From: CAZUGH01 sp964619785
Lineage (GTDB): Bacteria > Bacillota > Clostridia > Lachnospirales > Lachnospiraceae
Assembly: GCA_964619785.1 (NCBI GenBank)
Contig: CAZUGH010000040.1
Location: 1 to 16,332, forward strand
Length of the DNA: 16,332 bases
Direction: 5' to 3'
In this document: one piece after another, positions 1 to 7,380 of the stretch
How the letters are laid out: each line of letters starts with the position of its first letter
Position numbering within the stretch: the first letter of the stretch is position 1
Program-made: the position numbers and the translations under genes
The notes under the pieces: model-generated
The model's database searches: none
What the model saw: the letters and a program-made list of their open reading frames with translations, nothing else
Told to the model about the DNA's origin: nothing

Positions 1-47
1 TATAGATAATATGGTAACACATTTTCATATCATGTACAAATGTTTTT

Positions 48-77
48 GTGACAATTCATAGACTATTGTGGTAAAAT
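48..77 (+). promoter_or_regulatory. Possible sigma-A promoter for the CotH-family gene
   Basis: GTGACA (48-53) resembles a -35 box with one mismatch to TTGACA. It is followed after 18 bases by TAAAAT (72-77), one mismatch from TATAAT. The predicted transcript would start near 84, about 40 bases before the ATG at 124. The eleven bases TGGTAAAATAA around the -10 recur at 3639-3649, ahead of the third surface-protein gene. This is judged by eye only. Confidence 0.4.
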
Positions 78-512
78 AAGGATAGTTGTTTTGAATATTT
101 ATTTATACGAAGGGATGGAAAGTATGAAGAAATTGAGATGGAAGAAGTTTCTGACTGTGGCGTTAGTGATTGCTCTTTTAGTTAGTGGGATTCCTGCTAG
201 TGGCGTACAGGCAAAGAGCAAGATTTCGCTGAACCGCAAAAAGGTTACCCTATATGTGGGTAAGTCAGTGAAGCTGAAGCTAAAGGGAACAAAAGCGAAG
301 GTGAAGTGGTCTTCATCGAAAAAGAAGATTGCAACTGTTAGCAAAAAGGGATTAGTTAAAGCGAAGAAAAAGGGAACTTGCAAGATTACAGCGAAGAGTC
401 TTAGTAAGAAATATGTTTGCAAGGTGACAGTGAAGAAAAAGAGTGTTAAGAAACCGACGGTGACACCAGTAACGGTAGTGTCCGTTACACCAACAGCGGC
501 ACCGACGCAAAA

Positions 513-597
513 ACCGGGTGAATCAAAGCCAACACCTACACCAAAACCAACACCTAAGCCAACACTCGAGCCGACACCAACACCAAAGCCAAATGTA
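513..597 (+). repeat. Pro/Thr/Lys-rich linker repeat
   Basis: Degenerate short tandem units based on CCAACACCT / CCAACACCAAAG encode a Pro-Thr-Pro-Lys linker between the Big_2 and chitobiase-like domains. Such linkers are typical spacers in secreted clostridial proteins and are prone to slippage and misassembly. Confidence 0.75.
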
Positions 598-795
598 CCA
601 AGATTTTCGTCGAATAGCGGAAATTATGACAAGAGCTTTGACTTGACGATGACAGCTCCAGAAGGAAGTACGATTTATTATACTACGGACGGAAGTATAC
701 CGTTATCAAAAGAAGAGTCTCAAAAGGGTGAAGACACTGAGTTTTCGTTGACGGCAGATAATGAAGAGTTCGGTGGTAGCAACATGACAACGGAA

Positions 796-798
796 TAA
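796..798 (+). other. In-frame TAA inside the CotH-family gene
   Basis: The triplet TAA sits between MTTE and VQDGVKVSFAKQY, inside the CBM-like segment, and the frame is open on both sides. A GTG at 811 could in theory restart translation, but it would give a protein without a signal peptide. A single change from GAA or CAA to TAA would explain it. It is either a real nonsense mutation or a base-calling error. Confidence 0.85.
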
Positions 799-2167
799 GT
801 TCAAGACGGAGTGAAGGTGTCATTTGCGAAGCAGTATTCTTCTGTATGTTTTAAGACTCCGGAAGGAATTACAGATTGGAGTAATTACGGTTCAATCGTG
901 ATTGATTATACGGTAAATCAAGTAGGCGCAGCAAGCAGCACACTTGGTCTTCAAGTTTGTCCTATTTATGCCGATGCAACAGGCTCATGGGTAGAAGTTA
1001 ACGGACATGACACGGCTCGCATTACAGAACAGAGATATAATTTGTCGGGAAGTGGAACGATTACATTTCCATTAACGGGGCATGATTTTTCTTCGGTAGG
1101 AAGATTGATGTTTGGTGTGTTTGATAGTCCGGATTTTAATGAAGATGTGATTACGATTCATTCGATTAAGTTGTTACCGTTGGGCGCTTCAGATGGCTTT
1201 CCTGAGAAGGAAGATACATTGACATATAGTAAACCAATTCATATTGAGAACCGGGATAGCGTGAAACGTATCTTATGTTCGGATAAGAACATACCATATA
1301 TGTATGATCCAAATGAGAATAGTTCGAATTTATCGTTCTATCCAGAGGAGTCCGCAGTGCCCAAGGCGACGGTGATTCGTGCAATGTCGGTGGATAAGGA
1401 TGGCAATCAAAGCGATGTCGTTACCAAGGTGTTCTTTGTGGGAAATGATTTGAAAAATACATATAAGAATGCATCCGTTATCTCCATTGTGACAGACCCT
1501 GATAATCTGTTGAGTGTGGACAAGGGTATCTATCGGTATGGTAATTGGGAGGCGTCGGGTAAAGAATCCGAGCGACCAGCAGATGTGACATACATAGATG
1601 AAGATGGAACGATTCCGTTTGATACAACGATGGGAATTCGTATTCATGGCGGATATTCGAGAAGATGGGGTCAGAAGAGTTTCAATCTGTATTTTAGAGA
1701 TGAATTGGGTGGATTGAAGAATCTCAAGAACTATCAATTGATTCCAGGTGCAGTGAACAGCAACGGCGAAGAAACCACTAAATATAAGAACTTTATGATT
1801 CGTAATGGTGGTAATGATTATTCATACACCAAGATTCAGGACGTTTGGATTCAGAGTTTGGTGGGAGATCGCAGTTATACAACGCAGGCTGCTAGACCAT
1901 GTGTCTTATTCTTAAATGGTGAGTATTGGGGACTTTATAATCTCACAGAAAAATACAGTGACAATTATATTGAGACTGAGTTTGGCGTTGATAAAGATAA
2001 TGTAGTCATGTTCAAAAATGGTTCGCTAGATGAAGGATTAGATAGCGATGAGATACTCTATCAGGATCTTCAGAGTTACGCTTATAAGGATATGAGTAAT
2101 ACAGCGAATTTCGAGGAATTCAAGCAATGTGTTGATTATCAAAGCTATTTGGATTACTATGCGACAG

Positions 2168-2267
2168 NNNNNNNNNNNNNNNNNNNNNNNNNNNNNNNNN
2201 NNNNNNNNNNNNNNNNNNNNNNNNNNNNNNNNNNNNNNNNNNNNNNNNNNNNNNNNNNNNNNNNNNN
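2168..2267. other. 100-N scaffold gap in the CotH domain
   Basis: Exactly 100 N, the customary placeholder for a gap of unknown size. The eight bases TGCGACAG end the left contig (2160-2167) and begin the right one (2268-2275). Deleting one copy plus the Ns keeps the frame but still omits the CotH core normally found between the YLDYYAT-type segment and the C-terminal helices. So some coding sequence is probably missing here, although a short in-frame deletion cannot be excluded. Confidence 0.85.
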
Positions 2268-2469
2268 TGCGACAGCGACAGCCGAAGCAAAATTGGATTC
2301 ACTCGCAGCACTATATCGCCCATTGATGGAGCAATATTGGGCACGATTTGGTGGAGCTGGAATGTTCGATACACGAATCGAAAGAATGAAGACATTTATA
2401 GAAGGTCGAAAAGTGGTATTGCAGAGCTCGATTGCAAATAATTTTTAATACAGAACAACAACGAATCGT

Positions 2470-3571
2470 ATGAAATGTGCATCGAATGTGCACGGAAAGA
2501 GGTTTTTTACGAAGAAAATGATCGCAGCAGTTTTATCTATGGCACTTGTGTTTTCCTTATTATGTGTCACAGATACGAGAGCAGAAGAAAGCACGGTAAC
2601 ATTGGCACAGTGGAGTTATCCGGGAATTACGGAAGAAGCGTCAAAAGTTGAGAATGATTTGCCGGATACAGCTGGTAAAAAGTCGGGATATGTAGCAACG
2701 GCAGGAGCAGTAACAGCAGGTGCTATCATGACTGGTTCTGTAGATGGAAGCACAAAATCGTAAATTTCAGTATTCAGATGAATTTTATGATAAAGATACA
2801 GAGAAAGAAGCGTGTCATCCTGTATTTGCAGCCAAGAAAGCAACAACGACAGAAGAGGCCATTGCTTGGGGTGATGAAGTGACACCTCCTTACGTATTGA
2901 TTCAGGCATCGACAAAAGGATATAAGAATATTGCATTTTCTGCAACACTAGGAGCATCTAAGAAAGGTGCAGCAGGATATACATTATCATATAGTCTTGA
3001 TGGAAAAAGTTATACAACCGTTGGAGATGTGAAACTATTGGGAGGAACTTCTCGTGTTATGACAAAATTGTTTGACAATGTGGCTCTTCCAGAAGCAGTG
3101 CAAGACGCGGACTTAGTATATTTGAAGATTACATTTTCCCAGACAACAGTAGCAGGTGCTGCACTGACAGGAACAACCGGTGGTGAAACTGCAATTAATG
3201 ACATTATGATAACGGGTGTGTCAAATGCAATCGTACCGACAGCAACGCCTGTACCAACGGCATCAGGGATAGCACCAACAGCGGCGCCAAATGTTATTGC
3301 ACCAGCTCCTGTAAAGAATACGAAAGTAGCCATTAAGAAGCTTAAATTGAATAAGAAAAAGATTACTCTGAAAAAGGGCAAGAAGTATCAGCTGAAGGTT
3401 ACAAAGAGTCCAGCCAAAGCATCGGGCAAGCTGACTTGGAAAAGTTCCAAGAAAAAAGTAGCAACCGTTACCACGAAGGGCAAGGTTAAGGCTAAGAAAA
3501 AGGGAAAGACAACAATTACGGTAAAGAGTTCTAATGGTAAAAAAGCAACCTGTAAGGTAACAGTAAAATAA
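2470..3571 (+). pseudogene. Secreted protein with C-terminal Big_2 domain, split by a frameshift
   Basis: This gene begins 21 bp after the CotH-family gene. The N-terminus carries a signal peptide (KKMIAAVLSMALVFSLLC, cut near TRAEE). Then comes LAQWSYPG, a start seen in Lachnospiraceae secreted proteins, and a beta-rich domain with YTLSYSLDGKSYTTVGDVKL (about 2975-3034). A Pro/Thr/Ala linker (about 3230-3310) leads to a C-terminal Lys-rich Big_2 domain (KKVATVTTKGKVKAKKKGK, about 3449-3505). Two overlapping frames hold the halves: frame 1 stops at 2761-2763, and frame 2 continues to 3571. Dropping one A from AAAA at 2754-2757 restores DGSTNRKFQYSDEFYD. No convincing ribosome-binding site precedes the ATG at 2470, so the exact start is uncertain (GTG 2488 and ATG 2518 are alternatives). 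It is a likely surface or matrix protein of unknown ligand. Whether the shift is real or a sequencing error is open. Confidence 0.75.
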
Positions 3572-3587
3572 AGCACTTACAACAAGA

Positions 3588-3617
3588 TGGGCGCTCTGCG
3601 GAGCACCCATTTTTATT
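3588..3617 (+). terminator. Rho-independent terminator after the second surface gene
   Basis: TGGGCGCTC (3588-3596) pairs with GAGCACCCA (3601-3609) around a TGCG loop with one C/A mismatch, followed by TTTTTATT. It lies 16 bases after the TAA at 3571, so it would end a transcript of the first two surface-protein genes. Confidence 0.75.
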
Positions 3618-3692
3618 ATATACAAATAGGGAAATATATGGTAAAATAAAATTATTATAAAAATAAAAATTGTGCAAAAACTGCACACAGAA

Positions 3693-5784
3693 ATGGAGAG
3701 TGTATATGGGGAAAAAGAGCAGATTGAGGTAATATTGAATTGTGATAATTATGATGACTATACTTACACATGGAAGTACAAATCACTTGACACAGGTATC
3801 GAAACTGCTCTTGACTGTACGAGTCCCTCTTATTAGATTGACTCGTTTCAACTCGCAGATATAGGTGAATATTTCTGTACAGTGAAACAAAAGGACGGAA
3901 CAGAAAGTAAAACAATCAAATTTGAACGATATTTGAATCCAACTATTGCATGGAAGAGTGGCGGGGAGGATGATGAATATGGATATTATCAGTCAAGGAA
4001 AAAAGGGGATAGTATAACATTTAAATTTGAAAAATTAGTTGTTGATCAAAGTTTTGATTGTAGATTTGTATGGAGTCATAATGGTGAAGCAATTGCAAAT
4101 GCGACAACAGCTACTTATCAATTTACAGTTGGTTCAAAGACCAATTTTGGTTCTTATAGTTGTCAGGTGATATTATCTAAGAATAATAAGGTGTATCGTA
4201 TTGCTAAAAAGATGTTTTACCTTAGTGACAATGGATATATACGAGCATCAAATAGTTATAATACATATAGTGGATGTATTGGCGATAAACTCGATATAAA
4301 TGTGGGTACAGTAACAGACTCAGATAATTTACCAGCTCGTTATCAATGGCTAAAGTTTAATGATGAATCAAAGGAATGGAATGCATTGCCTGCAGATAAT
4401 CGGGCTACATTATCACTTACGCTTCGTGATAACTCGGATTTTGGAGTATATCATTGTATTGTATCAACCTACAATGGAGATAATGTGATGCATTCAACAG
4501 AATGCGAGTATTATGTTAATGACAAAATGAAGGCTACATTTGAATACACAAGTGATGAGGTTATGCTGGGCTATGGTGATAAAGCAACGTTAGAGACCAA
4601 GGTAAAGAATGATTATAATTATGAACTAAAATATCAATGGTATTATGAGAATTATTGGGATGAAACGCGTACGCTTTTACCGGGTGCAACAAATAAAAAC
4701 TTAGAATTCACAACAACAAGTGAGGATAGTTTTGGACAATATGTATGCGTATTGACAGCATACAACGGAGATAAGATTGTTAATACAGACGAGAAGTCGT
4801 TCTATGTATCATACAAAGATGAATTTGCTTTTCTTAATGAATATGAAGATGTAGGTAGTGATGTTGAAAATGTCAAGCTGGGAGAAAAGGCAGAGATAAC
4901 TCCTTCACGTGTTCGCGGTGTGGATAAAGGTTATATGGTAGAATACCAGTGGTATAAAGCATCGGATGATTATGAGACTGAAACTAAAATAGATGGTGCA
5001 ACGAAGAGCAGTTATCAAATTGATAAAGTAGAAGAGACGGATTATGGTAATTACACGCTTAAAGCAAGACTTGTAAAAGACGGAGTTGTTTGGGCATCTG
5101 CGAAGACATATTGTACATTGTATAAAGAGATTGGCTTAAAGCTGCAGCAGGACCAGAGTATAAGTTATGTGGAAAATGATGTTTATGAGGCGTTAGCCGT
5201 AAATGTTAGTTGTGATAGTGAGTATGAAGATGATCTGACATATCAATGGTATGGTAAACGGTATGATGAGGGTGATTCATATGAGACAAGAATGAAAGGC
5301 GCAACATCAAGAGAATTCCATATCATATTGTTACCAGATACCAAATGCAGTATCCCTATCGGTGACATTTGATGAAAGAACTGCGTTAAGGAATGAAGAA
5401 TTTGAAATGCCAGATTATCTCTATGTCAATGATGGAGAAAAGTTCACAGCATATACGGGCAAATCTCTTGCTGGTAAAACAGTAATAATTCCTGGAGACA
5501 CTCTGAAATTGATTTTAAGTGTATCTGGTTACAGCGATACCACAGACTGGGGCTTTGCTATCAAGGACATTCACGCAACGGCATACAAACCACAGCCTAC
5601 ACCACCGGTTGCACCACCAGCACCATCACCAGCTGCGAAGGTGACCAAACCATCTACGGTCAAGAACTTGAAGTTAAAAAGCAAGAAAAAGTATTATGTC
5701 AGAGTACGTGCATATTGCACTGATGCGAAGGGCAAGAAGATATATGGAAAATGGAGCGCAGTTAAGAGTAGTAAAATAAAATAA
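3693..5784 (+). pseudogene. Remnant of a large multi-Ig / CUB-like / FN3 surface protein
   Basis: This reads as about six bacterial Ig-like repeats, each with a Y-Q-W or similar tryptophan strand, a GAT(S/N/K) turn and a GxYxC-type strand. Examples are GEYFCTV, FGSYSCQV, FGVYHCIV, FGQYVCVL and YGNYTL. A CUB-like segment follows (DYLYVNDGE ... GKTVIIPGDTLKLILS ... WGFAIKDIHA, about 5415-5580), then a Pro/Ala linker and an FN3 tail. Four defects are visible. There is no signal peptide: the frame opens after a stop at 3642 and enters directly inside the first Ig repeat. An in-frame TAG lies at 3834-3836. The frame changes at the sixth Ig/CUB junction near 5317-5372. The FN3 domain seems to lack its middle. 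Intact relatives are large secreted proteins of Lachnospiraceae, probably binding host or polysaccharide ligands. Only the stretch 3882-5372 is a long open frame, and it has no ribosome-binding site. Confidence 0.75.
3834..3836 (+). other. In-frame TAG in the first Ig-like repeat
   Basis: The frame from 3693 runs as an Ig repeat up to ALDCTSPSY, meets TAG, and continues in the same frame with IDSFQLADIGEYFCTV, the normal end of such a repeat. The repeat therefore spans the stop. The nearest downstream ATG or GTG has no Shine-Dalgarno sequence, so this looks like a nonsense mutation or base error, not a gene start. Confidence 0.8.
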
Positions 5785-5794
5785 ACATAAAAAA

Positions 5795-5822
5795 GGGTGT
5801 TACCAGTAAGTTGGTAACACCC
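5795..5822. terminator. Bidirectional terminator between convergent units
   Basis: A perfect 11-bp stem, GGGTGTTACCA (5795-5805) and TGGTAACACCC (5812-5822), with a six-base loop. It is preceded by an A run (the U tract for - strand transcripts) and followed by TTCTTGTT for + strand transcripts. It lies between the + strand surface-protein remnant and the - strand sugar operon, and would stop both. Confidence 0.85.
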
Positions 5823-5839
5823 TTCTTGTTATCTATCAT

Positions 5840-7297
5840 TTAGAATAAATCTTTTACGGTTGGATATAGCTTTTTGAATTTAGCATATTTTTCACCGTAT
5901 TTCTTAGCTAATTCAGGGTCTGGCTTAACCTGATCAACAACTTTAACAATCTTGGCAGCAGCTTCTTCAACGGAAGCGTATTCGCCACAAGCTACAGCAG
6001 CTAACATAGCACCACCGAGTCCTGGACCTTCTTCGCTCTCGATTACATTTACATTGATGTTGAGGACGTTTGCCATAATCTTCTTCCAAAGAGGACTCTT
6101 CGCTCCGCCACCACAAATCTTGGTTTCTTTGATATCGATACCGAGATCCTTAGCAATTTCATAACAATCACGCATTGCAAATGCAACACCTTCAAGGACA
6201 GCCTGAGTCATATCTTCTCTTGTTGTGTCCATGGACATACCGATGAACATGGCTCTTGCTTCCGGATTGTTGTGAGGAGAACGCTCACCCATCAAGTAAG
6301 GAAGGAAGAATACGTTGTTCTCACCAAGCTTATTGATGTTCTTCTGCTCTGCTGGATAATCCTTTGTCTTAATGATTTCATCCATCCACCATTTGTTACA
6401 AGAAGCAGCGCTGAGCATACAACCCATAAGATGATAGTTACCATCTGCGTGAGCAAATGAATGAAGTGCGTTGAATCGATCTACACCAAACTTCTTGCTA
6501 GAGATAAAGATTGTGCCAGAAGTTCCGAGGGAAATATTACATCCGCCATCGCCGACTGTTCCAGTTCCTACAGCGGCAGCAGCATTGTCACCAGCACCTG
6601 CAACAACCTTACAGTTGGTTGTAAGACCTAGCTCGGCAGCAACGTCAGCCTTCATGTTACCAGTTACTTCGTAACTCTCAAACAGCTGTGGCATCTGACT
6701 TTCTTTAACAGAACAAATCTCCATCATTTCCTTGGACCAACATTTATTCTTAACATCCATCAAAAGCATACCAGATGCATCGGAATAATCACAGCTGTGA
6801 ACACCAGACATGCGATATGCAATATAGTCTTTAGGTAACATGATTTTAGCAATCTTAGCAAAGTTCTCAGGCTCATTTTCTTTAACCCAAAGAATCTTAG
6901 GTGCTGTAAAACCAGCAAAAGCGATATTGGCAGTATACTCAGAGAGTTTGTCTTTGCCAATTGTCTCATTCAAATACTCAACTTCTTTTGTTGTTCTACC
7001 ATCATTCCAAAGAATCGCTGGACGAATGACATTGTCATTCTCATCTAAGATAACAAGTCCGTGCATCTGACCACCGAAGCTGATACCAGCAACCTGGCTT
7101 GCATCAAATCCATCTACTAATTCTTTTACACCAACAGTTACAGCATTCCACCAATCTTCTGGCTTCTGTTCAGACCAGCCTGGCTGTGGGAAAGATAAAG
7201 GGTACTCTTTTGAAACAATATTCTTGATGGTTCCATCTGCTTCCATCAAAAGAAGTTTGACAGCAGATGTACCAAGGTCTACACCAATATAAAGCAT
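5840..7297 (-). CDS. xylB: Xylulokinase-like FGGY sugar kinase
   Basis: 485 residues, the usual length of XylB. FGGY kinases use ATP to phosphorylate a ketopentose; xylulokinase makes D-xylulose 5-phosphate for the pentose phosphate pathway in the cytoplasm. The N-terminal phosphate-binding motif is IGVDLGTS (4-11). The substrate loop includes QPGWSEQ (38-44) and GGQMHG (75-80), and MHG is typical of xylulokinases. The likely catalytic base is Asp237 in GAGDNAA. GDGGCNISLGTSG and, near the C-terminus, ICGGGAKSPLW form the second phosphate-binding and adenosine region. The start has GGAGG nine to ten bases upstream. It lies 83 bp downstream of the isomerase gene in the same direction and ends just before a strong hairpin, so it is the second gene of a two-gene operon. 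Its true sugar could be xylulose, ribulose or another ketose, because its partner is not a classical xylose isomerase. Confidence 0.88.
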   Translation of the reverse strand: MLYIGVDLGTSAVKLLLMEADGTIKNIVSKEYPLSFPQPGWSEQKPEDWWNAVTVGVKELVDGFDASQVAGISFGGQMHGLVILDENDNVIRPAILWNDGRTTKEVEYLNETIGKDKLSEYTANIAFAGFTAPKILWVKENEPENFAKIAKIMLPKDYIAYRMSGVHSCDYSDASGMLLMDVKNKCWSKEMMEICSVKESQMPQLFESYEVTGNMKADVAAELGLTTNCKVVAGAGDNAAAAVGTGTVGDGGCNISLGTSGTIFISSKKFGVDRFNALHSFAHADGNYHLMGCMLSAASCNKWWMDEIIKTKDYPAEQKNINKLGENNVFFLPYLMGERSPHNNPEARAMFIGMSMDTTREDMTQAVLEGVAFAMRDCYEIAKDLGIDIKETKICGGGAKSPLWKKIMANVLNINVNVIESEEGPGLGGAMLAAVACGEYASVEEAAAKIVKVVDQVKPDPELAKKYGEKYAKFKKLYPTVKDLF

Positions 7298-7322
7298 GAA
7301 ATAAATCCTCCATTTCGTTAAA

Positions 7323-7352
7323 TAGAGCCGCCACCAGGGGGTAGCGGCTCTA
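7323..7352 (-). promoter_or_regulatory. Intercistronic hairpin between isomerase and kinase genes
   Basis: TAGAGCCGC (7323-7331) and GCGGCTCTA (7344-7352) form a perfect 9-bp stem with a 12-base loop. On the - strand it follows the isomerase stop codon and precedes the kinase ribosome-binding site. After the stem the - strand reads TTTAACG, a very short U run. It may be an attenuator, a partial terminator or an mRNA-stabilising element setting the isomerase:kinase ratio. Confidence 0.55.
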
Positions 7353-7380
7353 GATTAATAGTTATATAAAATTTACAACA

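Larger units (their letters stand above)
124..2448 (+). pseudogene. Secreted Big_2 / chitobiase-like / CBM-like / CotH-domain protein, interrupted by an in-frame stop and a scaffold gap
   Basis: The start is the ATG at 124, with an AAGGGA ribosome-binding site at 110-115, rather than the TTG at 91 in the same frame. The product begins with a signal peptide (KKLRWKKF, then a hydrophobic stretch, likely cleaved after GVQA). A Lys-rich Big_2 domain follows (about 226-435), then a Pro/Thr linker. Next come the first half of a chitobiase-C-like domain (YYTTDGS, 676-696), a beta-rich segment resembling a carbohydrate-binding module (about 740-1185), and the rest of the chitobiase-like domain. A CotH region follows from about 1470 (VTDPDNL, IRIHGGYSRR, NGEYWGLYNLTEK). 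CotH proteins are atypical kinases in spore coats; Lachnospiraceae also have secreted versions. The reading frame is broken by TAA at 796-798, after which the same frame stays open to 2448. The CotH core is missing at the 100-N gap 2168-2267, and the C-terminal CotH helices resume after it. The role is unproven; a surface or wall-associated protein is likely. Confidence 0.8.

Noticed and set aside
2470..2500. Repeated TGTGCA sequence near the second gene start as a regulator site
   Set aside because: Two short copies in coding sequence, without the spacing or symmetry of an operator; not distinguishable from chance.
796..3836. Recoding of TAA or TAG as sense codons
   Set aside because: Intact genes in the window end normally in TAA (pfk, ybaB), TAG (dnaX, LysM) and TGA (recR, cvpA-like), so no stop is free for reassignment, and no selenocysteine-type TGA is involved.
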